A stretch of DNA of 64,000 nt. Source: Acanthamoeba lenticulata (Eukaryota > Discosea > Longamoebia > Acanthamoebidae). Where the stretch lies: assembly GCA_002179805.1 (NCBI GenBank), contig NAVB01000002.1:1-64000 (forward strand), read 5' to 3'. The translations under genes and the position numbers were made by a program. Position 1 is the first letter of the stretch, and every line of letters starts with the position of its first letter. The notes below the pieces were generated by a model. It did not search any database. It saw nothing but the letters and a program-made list of their open reading frames with translations, and was not told where the DNA came from. Below are positions 44,439 to 56,145 of this stretch, one piece after another.

Positions 44439-47400
44439 TCAAGCGTCCTGCCACGTCTGGGTGGTACGCTCAAAGTTGATGTCGCGGTGATTTTGGGTAC
44501 TGAAAAGTGAGTTGGCATGGACTCGCATGACCTCTTCATGCAACGCGTTACTCGGGCGGCGAGCCGGCGGTGTCGGTGGCGTCTTGTTCTTGGCCTTCCA
44601 CGCCAGAAAGACCACCACAGCGATGACGGCAGCGATGACCACCAGCGCAAGGGGCAAGGCCACCCCCACAGCGATCCCTGGCAAGGCATCAGCAGAGCTG
44701 GACGTAGACGACGTGACGTTGGACGCCACACGAAGCGACGCGCTGCCGCTGGCCGATGGGCTGGTCGAAAGGCGGGGGGAAGACGAGGCCGAAGGGCTTT
44801 TGGACGACGTGGGCGCGGAGGGAGATCGCGACACGGACGCTGAGGCAGTCGATGGTGGTCGTGTGGCCTGGCTGGTCGCCGGGCTTGTCGACGGCGTCGG
44901 CGAGCCTGTTCTGGTCGGGCTTGTTGTTGCTGTTGTTACACTTCTTGAAGGCGACGACACCAGCCCGCTAGGGGTTGGGCTGACCGAAGCTGGCGCGGAA
45001 GAGGACGTCACTCTGGCTGATGGTGTTGACGTCGTGAGCGGTGATCGAGTTCCGGACGGGGAGGCCAGGCTCGTGGGGCTTGCACTGGGGGTCGGGAAGG
45101 GGCTAGTCGGGCTGCCGGAAGGCGAGGCCGGCCTCGAGCTCGACGGGCTTGCGCTGAGGGAGGACGCAGGCGACGACGGGGATGTCGTTGGCGAACGCGA
45201 GGGCGAGGAGGGCAAAGAAGGTGAAGATGAGGAAGAAGAAAGGGCGGACGTGGTGCTGGAGGGCGATGGCGACGCCGGTGATGTCGGCAACGGCGTGCCT
45301 GTGGGCGAGGTGGTTGTCGTAGGCGAGACTTGCGTGGAGGGCGTCGTCAAGCGTGTGGGCGAGGCTGTTGAGGACGCTGAAACCTGCGGAGACCTCGACG
45401 ATGAAGGCGTGAGCGTGAGTGAGGCGCTAGGAGACGCTGAGTAGGAGGCAGAAACCGACGCAGCAACAGAGGTAGATGGGGATTCTGTTGGCAGCGCCGA
45501 GATCTGCGGCGATGCTGTTGTGGTCGATGATGGCGAAGCCTGAGGCGAGACCACCGCAGATTCAGAGGCTTGTGGCGATGGGGTGGCCGTAGGCGACGGC
45601 ATCGGAGACAACGAAGGAACGGGCGACGGAGACGGTGGCGGCGACGGCGATGCAACCGGCGACAGCGAAGGCGACTCCAGAGCCAAGGCGGAGGGGGAAG
45701 GAGAAGCAGACGGCGTGAGGGTCACCGCTTCTGGCGCGACGACGCTGATCTGAAGCGTGGCGGCAATGCTGAACGTGCGCGTCCCAGAGTCGAAGAACCG
45801 CACCGCCAGGGCGCCCGTGGGCGGCATTAACACGGCATCGGTGCCTGCCACCGGGTCAGTGACCGCGAAGCGGAGCGTGCCGTCGAGGTCGGGCCTCTCA
45901 GTGAAGCCCCACGTGCGTGTGGGTCCATGCCACGCGAGGTACATCCCGTCTCGCATGAACACGGTGGCGCCGTAACTGCGATCACCGGTGAACGCGTAGA
46001 CGCCTTGGGGGATTCCTGCCGCGGCCGCCGGTGCAGGTGCCACAGCTTCGATGCGCAGCGGCATCAGGGGCGACGACGTCGGAGAGGGGGAGGGAGAGAC
46101 GGATGGCGTGACTGAGATCGTGGCCGTGGTTGAAGGCGTGCTCGAGATCGTGGGAGAAGGCGAGGGCGGGTTGCACTGAACCGTCAGAGGGTTGGTAAAC
46201 AGGACGTTGTTGGAGCCGTCCGGAGGGAAGTAGAGCATGCGATCGTTGTTCAGCTGGTCCGGACGACCAGGCGAATCGGTGACCGCGTAGCCCAAGTATT
46301 CGCCAGTCGCGCATGAGCGCCAGGCCCACGTGTCGGCCGCCCATCCAGACATGAAGCACACGTCGTCGGGCGGCCCGCGCAGGCGGTACCGTGGCTGCCA
46401 CTGGCCGTCAAGGATCGTGTTGCTTACGATCTCGTAGAGTCCGTTGAGCTGGTAGGCCAGCGGAGAGTAGCCTTGGAAGCCGCTCATAAAAAACGCCTGG
46501 CAGTCGACCCTCAACTGCTGCTTCTGCATCCGCATCGTCATCGTCGTCGTCATCGTCGATGTCGTGGATGTCTGTTCTCGACGCACAGAGGCGCGACTCG
46601 GCGCGACTCCTGGCTGCATGCCGCATGCAAAGGAAGGGCCGGGCAGGGAGGGATCGGCGACCCATGGGAGTTGCGACGTGAGCCTGGAGTCGATGGTGAG
46701 GCCGAGCCAGGGAAACGTCAGAGTCCAGTTGGCCGCGCCCACTTGGTTCCCGCGCCAGGTGCCCAGCGACGGCGGGTCAAAGTTAGCAATGGCGATCCCG
46801 ACGTCTCCCGGGAGGAAGCCGACGCTGTACTGCCGCGTGTCGCAGTTGCGCAAGGTCCACCCGGGCCAGCCGACAGTGATGCACAGGCCCAGAGAGGTGT
46901 CCTGGTGCTGGTACTGCGGCTGTCCGGTAAACAGGGTGTTTCCGTCCCACAGATAGAGGCCGTTGATTGCGTCGCCGTACCAGGGCGTCGACAGACCCGT
47001 GATCTGGATGACGCGGCAGTGAGGGACCACAGGCTGGCACCAGGAGAAGAATTCACTGCGCGGCGGGCTCCTGTGGCCCGCTTGGCAGGGCGTACATGCA
47101 GCGCCTGTGGTGGAGAAGGTGTTGGCTGGGCATGGCTGGCACGCGCCCGAGGCGTCCGGCGCAAAGCCCGGCCGGCAGACGCACTCGCTCACATCCAGCG
47201 CGCCCGAGCGGATGGTCGTGGCAAAGAGCGGGCATGCGGCGCACCGGTCGGCGCCGCTCTCGTACATGCCGCGTGGACATGCGTGACGCACGAGCGTGAC
47301 CGCCTCGCCTGACAGCATCGCGCGCCCGTTCCAGCTGACCGGACTAGTGCTCCGGTCGCTGACGGCCACCCCGCCGACGTTCCAGCGCCGGTTGCCGGTC

Positions 47401-50400
47401 TCGTAGAAGACGTTTGTGCCGGGGCCGTTTTGCCAGTACTGGGAACCGATGAGCTCATACACCTGGTTGGACAGATACCAGTCGAGACTGCCCCCCGTTT
47501 GGTAGAACCGCAGCCGGCGCCGTGTGTTGGCCACCGTGTCGCCGCAGCTCAGCGACAGTGTCAAGCTGGCAGTCCCGGCCGGCGGTCGCACGGCCACCCA
47601 CGCGGGCTCACCCGAGCTAAGGGCAAACTCCATGCCCATGCAAGCCAGCCGCACCGAGTCGACGGCGCCCGTCTTGGGCTGGGTGTTGAACAGGACCTGG
47701 CCTGAGGGAAACACGTTGCGGAAGAGCGCCATGTCGGCACCCGAGCAGGGGCTCGCCGTGAGGACTGCCGCTGCGACGGACATGCCGGCCGGCAGGTCGA
47801 GGCCCACCACGACCTGAAAGTTGTTGCCGCCAAACGCCACCGACGAGTAGGTTGCGCTAGCGCCGCACGCCAGCCGGGGCACGCTGTCAGGCCCGGCCTC
47901 GCAGCCCCAGGCCCGCGTGCAACCGCGGCCTTCCATGCGCTCGCCCGTGGGCCGCAGGCGCGTGACGCGCACCGGCAGCGGCAGTCCCGACCCGACGACC
48001 TCGAGCAGCACCGGCGCGCGCCCGCCCAGGCCGTACACAACGGGCGCCGTGGCTGAGACAGTCGCGTCGTCCAGCGTGAGCGTGCCGGGGGCCATATCGA
48101 GCAAGCGGCTCTTTTCCAGACGGTAGTCGGTTATTCCATCGTCAGTCAGGTCTGCGCTTTCTTCGGTGCAGATCACCTTGTTGCTTGCCGCATCCGCGCG
48201 CACGCTCAGATAGAGCCAGTTGTTGAGGTGGCCAAAGGTGGCCCGTCGCGTGGGGATGCGGACGGTCTCGGTGGTGGCCAGGGCGTTGTTGGCTGTGACG
48301 TCCGATAGTCCGTACGTGGTCACCCAGCCCGGGACACCGCTCGAAGTGTCATAAGCGTTGTACGGGTAGGTCGCCTTCTTGTCGGCAGGAATCCAACTCA
48401 TCATGTCCTGCGACCCGGCCAGATGACCGCCCGAGCCACTGCCCATGATGTCCATGGCGTTTCCGTATTCCTCCCAGTAGTGGCTTCCTGCAGAATACCA
48501 CTCGAGGCCTGCGTGGTGCAAGCCGAGGTTGTGCCCAAACTCATGGTGGAACGACCACAAGCCACCCTGCAACGCGAGGCCATTGCCAGGCATCCCGGCA
48601 ACGCCACCGAATCCGAAGCCCGACCAGGGGATCACGACGGCAATGTGCCCACGAGCTTCCTGCGAGTACGTGTTCGCCCAGCTCGTCGCGTCGATGCGAC
48701 ATGCCCCGTTGGGATGTGACGCGGCGGCAACTCTGGCCTGCTCGAGCATATCGGCCAGACTAGAGGAGCGGGTAGTCAGCAGGTAGATGCACGTTCGATC
48801 AAAGCGTATCCGCACTGTGAGCCGCCCACCGCTCCATGCTCCGTACTGTGTTGGTACCGAGCTCACCAATGAAGTGAACTCACTGAGATCCACCGTTGTC
48901 GTTGGACTGTCGGTCCACGCGCAGCGCATCAGCAGAACATTGCGTACGCCTGTGCTCGTCCATCCTGTGCCGATACCTCGAGCGGCCACTCTTTTGTGAG
49001 GCTCATTGGCATGCGCACTTCTTGTGATGTTATCGGTCGTCTGGTTGTCTTCCACGTGTGGTGGTGGCGGTGCCTGCTGTTCCAGAAGGGCGTAGACGCA
49101 AAGGCTACCAGGCAACGCAAATCCGTTTAGGCGGTAGTAGGCGCCTGGGTGGACAGTCACCTGTGACAAGGTAGTGGAGAGCGTGCAAACACGGTAGAAG
49201 GCGCCCGACTCGCTGGCCGCCTCAAGCGCGTGGCCGTGGGGCAGGACGGCGTAAAATTTGGCCATTGCCACAGGATCATTGTGGCGAGGTGGAACACCAC
49301 CAACAACCATCAGCTGCACAACATCATCAACTCCCGCCAGATAGTGTTCATAGTGTTTATATTCCTCATCCAGATCCAGAAATGGTTCATCCTCATGACC
49401 TGTTCAAAGTTGTCAACTGGTTGTGAGACAGTAAAAGGAGTGGCAAGAGATACTTTGGGTCAAAAGGGTTGCATCATGGCTAGAATTTGTTGTCCTTTCA
49501 AGATGTTTACCAACAATGTTGGTTGCTGAAAAATGCCACAAAACAGACCACCATTAACATATTGTAACTAGCACAAAAATCATTATTGTACCTTTAGCTT
49601 GTAGACCCAACAAACTAACTTTCAACAAGCCTACTTGGACCCAATGTGCTGTACCTCGTGCCATTGCTTTTATAGATGCATGTACACCAATACATGATTT
49701 GAAACCCAATGGTTGGGCATAATAGCTTGTTTTATCACAAACCACATTTAAATTTGTTTCTGCATTTTGGTGCCACCAGCCTTTCAACATGACACCCACT
49801 ATAAACATAATAAATCAATTAGGATTATTTATGAAAAAAAAAATTGCAAGTACCTTTTGTAGTGTTAAATATAAGCATTGCATGTTCATTTTGTTGCCAT
49901 GTTGCCTCTTCAGCAATCCAAATCACTATTACAAAATACAACATTAAAAAAGAAAACTCTTAACACCAGGAACCAGTTGAATTTTGGGGGGGAGTAAAAC
50001 CATAAGTTACTCTCTGTGAGGTTATAGACAAAGTGCCAGTTTGTGTCCATATACCGCTGACAAGGCGCACACCTTCACCAACCAAAAAACCTGGTTGCCA
50101 TGGCTGTCACAGTTAGGTCATTTTACAGCCATGTTGAAAGTAAGGTGGCACTGACTTTGTTTCTTATCAATTGTTCCCTCCACTGCCAGTGTCACTGGCC
50201 CACTTTGCACCCATTTGCCAGCCATGAGCACACCTGTTTACCTTCAGTTAATCAACTCTGTTGAAATGGAGAGGAATGGGGAAAAGGTACCAATGGCGCC
50301 ATATGTGGAGATCATGCATGGGCCCTGCTGATTCCACTCTGCATCATTGGCAATATACACTCCTATGCCTGTTAACACCACAGAATGGAGTTGGTAAATG

Positions 50401-51082
50401 GGTTGTGATTCTGTCCCTCATGCTTGGTTGAAAGTCGTACTGAGGGATGGTTGCGTGGCTTCATGGAGCCCTACGGTAATAGTGGTGCTGCCTTCCTGAA
50501 GCCAGTGTCCGTGAGGTGCCACCTCAACTGCTCGGCTCAAAAATTGTGAAACAACCACCATAAGCTCCCCGCGCTGGGTAAAGTGGCAGTTCTCTCTAAT
50601 GAAGATGCCTAACAGTGGAAGAAACAGAGTCAGACGACCAGGAGTAGTTCAACAGAAAGAATGGTTTGCTCGAACCTCCACCAGAGATTGTGAGATGTCC
50701 TTCCAAGGTGACCGTTGGCGCTTCGAGCTCAAGTTGGCCGGCCAGCAGCACTAGTGTCACTTCTCCTTGTGTTCTGGACGTTTTTTCGTTATGAATCTGA
50801 TATTCATCAATAAGAAGAAAAAGAAGAGACGTTGTACCGCAGCGTCATGTTGGTGGCAATGACAAGCTGGTCCTGAACTGTGTAGGTGCCAGCCAATAAA
50901 AGCACATCTGTGTGCCCTGACTGCAGCGCTGCACGCAAGTGTTGGTATTCACAATGGGCCCTATTGGAACACACCACAGCCAGACCGCTGCGGACCGTCT
51001 GGCCGTAACCGGTCACGTGCGCAACACAGAAGAATAAAAAGAAAACAATGCTCAAGTCTGTCTGTCTCCAAACAGCTTGCAT
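44439..51082 (-). CDS. Membrane-anchored M11 (gametolysin-type) metalloprotease with N-terminal beta-solenoid-like repeats (1999 aa model)
   Basis: Eleven-exon model with every splice after exon 1 in phase 1: 51082-50838 (phase 2 end), 50773-50676, 50608-50441, 50368-50291, 50233-50156, 50072-50001, 49925-49854, 49798-49706, 49654-49592, 49525-49454 and 49399-44439; 6000 nt in total. Exon 1 gives a signal peptide (MQAVWRQTDLSIVFFLFFCV). Exons 2-9 give 21-56 residue units with a W/F-x-Q-x-G/N motif. Exon 11 holds the peptidase: HEFGHNLGLHH (HExxHxxGxxH; 48513-48545) and a Met-turn AMDIMG, as in zinc metallopeptidases of the M11 family. Next come a GCC2/ephrin-receptor-like Cys-rich region (CPRGMYESGADRCAACP), about three related beta domains, a long Ser/Pro/Thr stalk, one membrane helix (GVALPLALVVIAAVIAVVVF) and a 50-residue tail. 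It should act at the cell surface. The peptidase exon is certain. Linkage to the upstream exons is inferred from matching frame and phase; they could be a separate gene. Confidence 0.65.
49454..50773 (-). repeat. Array of small phase-1 exons each encoding a W-x-Q-x-G/N unit
   Basis: On the minus strand successive exons contain FTQRG and WLQEG (exon 3), WNQQG, WVQSG, WTQTG, WQQN, WHQN and WVQVG. Most are 63-93 nt and all begin and end in phase 1, separated by introns of about 50-85 nt. The last (49454-49525) lacks the Trp. The unit length (about 21-28 residues) and alternating hydrophobic pattern (GTLSITSQRV, GPVTLAVEG) suggest rungs of a beta-helix. The DNA is visibly richer in A/T than the flanking genes. 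Confidence 0.65.
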
Positions 51083-51537
51083 CCTGTCCTCCTTTTCCAC
51101 CACTGCGTTCTGTGCTCTGGTTGTAAGACAAGACGAATGCTGGAAAACCCTTTTTTAGCTCTTTTGAACAACCAACTCCGAACCTCAAGAAACAACTGAA
51201 CGGCTGCGGTAGCTTGCTTGTTTTAATGCTGGGCAATTGTTGCACGCGGCCTGTTAGGCTACGCGAAGCTCTTAAGGAAGAGAACGTGTTACAGAGGACA
51301 CAGGGTGCTCAACGATTGACCAGTACTCATCGCCGCTCTTCGTTTACGTCATCGGTTCCATTTTGTTGCTGAGGAGCTGTTTCTCCTGAAACGACCTGTT
51401 GGTTTGTAATGGTTGTAATGGCTGGGTGAAGCGATAGCTAACTATTTACTGGTAAGGTTGTGTTTGCGTTGTGATGTGTTGCTGAAGCTGACTGTCTCGC
51501 CCTTGAGGGCTTTTTTTATTGGGCTGCCTTTGGAGAA
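51083..51537. other. Intergenic region upstream of the metalloprotease
   Basis: 455 bp between the first exon of the metalloprotease model and the stop of the P450 gene. It holds the promoter of the former and the 3' UTR of the latter, whose AATAAA (minus strand) is near 51515. No gene is seen. Confidence 0.4.
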
Positions 51538-53162
51538 TCACCAAACAACGGGCAGCTCGAGGATGCCCACGTCCTTCTCGGGCGCAGAGTACTTGACCTG
51601 GTCCAGAGGAATGGCCACCCTGAGATTGGGCAGCCTTTGGAACAGGGTAGCTGAAGGGACACACAAGCGTGAGCATTGGTCCCATTGTGAAGGCACAAGA
51701 GGTTGTCTGTACCAAACACGGTCTCCAGCTCGGCGCGAGCAAGCAACTCGGCAACACACACGTGGATGCCGTAGCCAAAGCCCACGTGCGGGTTAGGCGA
51801 GCGGTGGATGTCAAAGGTGTCCGGGTCCCTAAACACGGTCTCATCTCTGTTGGCAGACTGGTTGGACAGAATGACGCCTTCTCCGGCCTTGATGGTCTGT
51901 CGTGTGGTTGTCAGCACCTTATTCGTGAAGGAAGCAAGGAAAGAAACGCTGCACCTTGCCAGCCAATTCGACGTCCTCCATAGCCACTCTGCGCGTGGCC
52001 AGCGCCGAAGCCGTGTGGAAGCGGCAGAGTTCGTCGACAACTTTCTTGGCCAGGCTCGGGAATTGTTTGAGTTGGTCCAGTTGGGTTGGGTGCTGCTGCA
52101 ACTCCACAACGCCCTGGTGTACGTAGAGCACAGAACTATCAACACACGCGTACACGATGATCGTCGGTTTACCTTCTCAAAGACGTACCAGGGCGATCAA
52201 GCCGGCAACGGTCGCATTTCCAGCAACAAGAAGCAGGAACGACACTTGCACCAGGTCTTCTTTCTCGAGGTGTCCCGGCTTGACCTGCTCTTGGATGAGC
52301 TGGCTGATTAGGTCTTGGCCCGGCTGACTCTCCTTGAGGTCGACGATCTTGCGCATGTACTCGGTCAGCTCCCTGCTTGCCTCAGCTGCCTCCCTGGCGG
52401 TGGAACTGCCGCTTCCTCTGACCGCCGTGGATTTGATCAGGTAGTCCATATCCTCATCAGGAATGCCAAGCATCTGGGCAATGATCTGTCGTGAAGGGCC
52501 GACGTAAGCGAAGCGGGAAAGCAGGAAACATCAAAACATCAAGTGATTTGAGCGCACCCTGTAAGGCACAAGGAGCGCAAAGTCCTTGACCAAGTCAGCA
52601 GGCTGCTGGTGCTTGATCAAGTGTCCAAGACAGTCGTCCACGATCTGTTGAATGCGTGGGCGAATACTCTCCACGTTCTCCGGCGAGAACACGGGCTCGA
52701 CCATTCCTCTGTAATTGTGTTTTGTGAGTCCAAAGCAAGCCACCTTGAACTCGACAATGACCTACCGTTGCCTCGTGTGTTCGGGCGGGTCCATATCAAC
52801 AAATGTCGGTCGAATGGTGGCAGTGGCCGCCGCCTTGCCGCCACGGCTGAGTTCGGGAAAGCCTGGACGGGTGCGGATCTGCCAACAAAAGCCTCAACGA
52901 GGTTGCATACAACATACATGGACCGAAGAAGAAGTACCTTGCTGAAGCGAGTGTCTGCCAGCACGCTGCATACGTCAGCGTGGCGAGTCACCAACCAAGC
53001 TTCGCTATCGTCCCACAACTTGACCTTTGAAACCGGGTCGTGGACCCTCAGATGGGCGAACTCGAGCGGCGGAACAGTGCCGGATGGGCGGCGAAAAGGG
53101 AACCTGGGGGGAGCTTCATGGCTCGTGGAGTGACTTGATGAAGTGATGGTTTGCTGCTGCAT
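51538..53162 (-). CDS. Cytochrome P450 of the nitric-oxide-reductase family (CYP55 / P450nor), 413 aa
   Basis: Seven exons with consistent phases: 53162-52938, 52878-52766, 52708-52558, 52485-52189, 52113-51955, 51896-51713 and 51650-51538. The P450nor family reduces 2 NO to N2O, taking electrons directly from NADH with no reductase partner. Diagnostic features: DTRFSK then IRTRPGFPELS, the basic NADH-contact cluster of P450nor; PTFVDMDPPEHTRQR; the I-helix segment LLLVAGNAT (about residues 251-255); ExxR in the K helix (290-293); SNQSANRDE, which holds the proton-relay Ser of P450nor; the heme loop FGYGIHVC with Cys362; and the end EKDVGILELPVVW with the conserved Asp. Length and soluble start (no membrane anchor or clear targeting peptide) match fungal P450nor of about 400 residues. 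It sits among multi-intron amoebal genes and has ordinary spliceosomal introns, so it is resident and not contamination. A generic CYP105-like enzyme is the alternative, less likely. Confidence 0.9.
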
Positions 53163-53495
53163 GTCTCGGGATTGAGAGGATGTGTGACAGCTTGAGGTGG
53201 CGAACGGATTTTATGAACACTCCTCGTTCTGAGTTTCCACCGAGTGCTCCATCGCTTCTTGAGGAATGATCAAGTCGGTCCGAAGAAAGAGGCGCTTGAC
53301 CATGACTGACCTTGGTTTTCTCTCCAAAAGGTCACACCACGCCAAGGTCACGCACACTTTCAATCGGGATCAGCGTTGCCATTGGCTGGAAAATATGCGC
53401 AGCTCCGGGAAGAACCGTTTTTCAGTAAAGGACAAACAGTTTATGTCCGTGGGCCTATTCCCAGGTCAGTCGACGATCTTGTGGCGTCCGTGGGC
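53163..53495. other. Intergenic region with a 23-bp direct repeat
   Basis: About 330 bp between the P450 start and the stop of the HEAT-like gene. It contains the P450 promoter region and the first copy of a 23-bp direct repeat (53445-53467). The second copy overlaps the next gene's stop codon. Confidence 0.4.
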
Positions 53496-53508
53496 CTATT
53501 CCCAGGTC
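53445..53508 (+). repeat. 23-bp direct repeat pair
   Basis: The sequence beginning GTCCGTGGGCCTATTCCC (23 bp) occurs at 53445-53467 and 53486-53508, 18 bp apart. The second copy includes the stop codon of the minus-strand HEAT-like gene, which suggests a small tandem duplication at its 3' end. Confidence 0.8.
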
Positions 53509-56051
53509 GTCTTCTCCGGACTATCGTCCTTCCACAGCGCAAGAACGACGGAGGGCACATCGTAGAGTTCGTGCCGAGTGCCGTTGGGGCAGGTGGCGCC
53601 TAGGATCGCCACAATCTGGTCCAGGCGCATCCAGCCCCTGTGCATACGAAAATGAGCACTTTCCAGGAGGACACAAACAAACAACGCAGGGCAAGGGACG
53701 TGCAGGGTCTGGGTCCTGCAGCAAGGCAAGCGTCTTGGCGCAGATCAGCAAACGGGCTTCTGGGTGCCGGTGGTCGAGGGTCGTTTGTCCCGGGAGCACG
53801 AGCAGGTCCGAGACCAGCAGCCGGATGTTGGGGCTGGGGTCCAGGCCGACCGCTTGGACGAGGGCGCTGACGGGCGGCTCCAGCTCCTCGGCTGGCAACC
53901 AGTACAGCAGGATCCGGATCGTCCAGAAGGCCGCCTTTCGAACTTTGATCTGCCGTGTGATCGGGGCGCCCACATGATCACGATGGCCGCACACGAGCAA
54001 ACAAGGGACCAAGCTTCTCAAGGTGCGCACCTTGCCATGGCGGGCCGCCGCCACGACGAGCCCAGAGATCTCGCCCTGGATCGGGTGACGTCCCTCATCA
54101 CGCCTGGCGCGCTGGAGCATGCAGCTGATGGCGACCAGGCCGGCCTCTCTGCGTCGCCCGTTTTTTGTTGGGAAGGGAATCAAGTGAGCAGACAAGGCTG
54201 CTCGCCGATGATCACACGGTGATGGCGCTCTGGGCGTGCACGTACATCAGCCGCCATGGGTTGTCGGGCTTGAGCATAGCGATCACGGTGGGCAAGGCGA
54301 CGTCAAACAGTCGGCCGTGGGTCAGCTCGGAAAGCCGGGTGAGCGAAGCCTTCAGGACCTGCCTCGACCGCGGTTTGGCAGGGTTGTTGGTTTGAAGATG
54401 TTTGACGAGGAGCTGCAACTCTTCGGGCAGACAAGCGAGGTCGTAGGACGAGGACGGGCCTCGGTCAAGCCGTGCGACAAAGCGGGCCACCAGGTGCAGC
54501 AGTGGCTGGACGTCGGGCTTGCGGTCGATCAGGATGCGGGGCAGCAGCGGTGCCAATCTGCCACACGCACACGCACACCCACACGCACACAAACAGCTCC
54601 AGACGTGAGCCCAACCAGCCATGGAAGGAAGACTGAGCCGCACACGCACCTGGGCAAGAGGGGATCCAATCGCTCTTTCACGGCCCAGCAGTAGCTCAGT
54701 GAGTTGAGGGCGGTCTCGACGATCTCGGGGTTCTGTCCCCGGTTGCCACCGACGCGGACGAGGGCGACGATCAGGACAGGGCAGCCATGGTCAACAACAA
54801 CAACAAAGAGGAGGAGGACGAGTACCGGGTCGGCTAGAGCGGCAACCAAGAGCTCCAGCCCTTCTGGGGTGGTCAGCGAGGACAAGTACTCGAGGGCCCT
54901 TCGGCGTAGAGCGACTGAGGCGGTGGCGTCAGCGGCCAGGCCCAGTTCGGCCTGGAGGGCCACCTGGCCGCCGATCTTGTTCAGGCACACGAAGGCCTCG
55001 AGCTGCAACTGCTCAGGCACGGACGCGTCTGCCTGCAGCGACTCGACGAGCTTGGCCGAGAGGACCTGCAAGAGCTCGGGCTGGACGTCACGACGGCCAA
55101 ACCACGACTCGTACGTCAGGCGCGAAGAAGCGACGTAGGGACAACATCAACACCATCCCAGTACCGAGGTCAAGACCCGTGCGAGTGGCCGCTGGACGAG
55201 ACCGAGGGCCAGCCCTGAGGGAGATGTCGGCTGTGAGCTGGTAGAGGAAGCCTGGACCAGCCACGGCAGTACAAAAGAACGTACAGATGGCGATAGGTAG
55301 TGGAGGACTGTCGGTAAGGATGTCGAGCAACGTGGCCGTGGCCACCTCCTTGCTTGCCTCAGTCTGCGCCGCGTAGTCGGCCTCGTGGCCCGCGGGTTTG
55401 ATCTCTGCCAGCGAAATCAGGCCAAGGTCAGCAGCTTGATCGTTCAGGTGCAAGAGACTAGGAGAAGAGAGTGATGAGGTTCATGCCGTAGAGACGGTTC
55501 AGGCAGCGCATCAGAACGGGCACGGTGGCCTCTGCCTCGTCGTATTTTCTACAGGCCTGGCGCAGGCGCCCCCACAGGCCGTGCAAGTGCTTCGTGGCCT
55601 TGTTGTTGGCCGGGAAGATGGTGAGCCACTCGACGGCGTAAGGCTTTCCCCATAGGAGAGCCGGCCCGAGGCGCGTGAAGATGGCCCTCTTTTGCTTGCC
55701 ATTCTCGTCTGCTCGGCTCTGGTGATGGTCGTCCTCGAGGAAGGAGAGGCATGCATGTGGGCCGTCAGCGAGAAACACCCACCAGAACAACTTTCGCACG
55801 ACAGGCACCCAGTCAATGACTTCTTCTTCTTCTTCTTCTTCGCGCTTTGCTCGCTTCTTCTCCCGCCTTTTCTTTTTGTTCTTCTTCTTCTTCTTCAACA
55901 GGGCCGGGAGGCACGCGAAGAGTAGGCGGTTTTGTTTGCCCTCCTCCGCCACGACCGCGGGTGGCAGGCGTGGCCAATGCGCCAGCATGCGCGCCTCGAC
56001 CTTGGCACTGCGGCGGACGTGCACACGCCGCCTTCGGCTCACCTTGTCCAT
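53496..56051 (-). CDS. HEAT/ARM-like helical-repeat protein
   Basis: Multi-exon minus-strand gene. The likely start is ATG 56051 (MDKVSRRRRVHVRRSAKVEA). A Lys-rich then Glu-rich charged insert (KKKKKNKKKRREKK, then a Glu run) lies near 55820-55900. The rest is repeated amphipathic helix pairs typical of HEAT/ARM repeats: PEQLQLEAFVCLNKIGGQVA, SVALRRRALEYLSSLTTPEG, NPEIVETALNSLSYCWAVKE, KVRKAAFWTIRILLYWLP and PSPNIRLLVSDLLVL. The C-terminus is LWKDDSPEKTTWE, stop at 53496-53498. Introns are short. No specific family can be named; such proteins are usually scaffolds. It lies 95 bp downstream of the BACK-SPRY stop, same strand. Confidence 0.6.
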
Positions 56052-56145
56052 GAAAAAGATGCGAATAAAAAGAACTGAAGAATTTGAAAGTTTTTTGAAG
56101 TTTTTTTGTATTGGTGCCAAGTTAGCGCCGACGATCCCCAAAGCT

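Noticed and set aside
44512..45444. 310-codon plus-strand frame, acidic and Gly/Val-rich
   Set aside because: Antisense of the Ser/Pro/Thr stalk of the metalloprotease.
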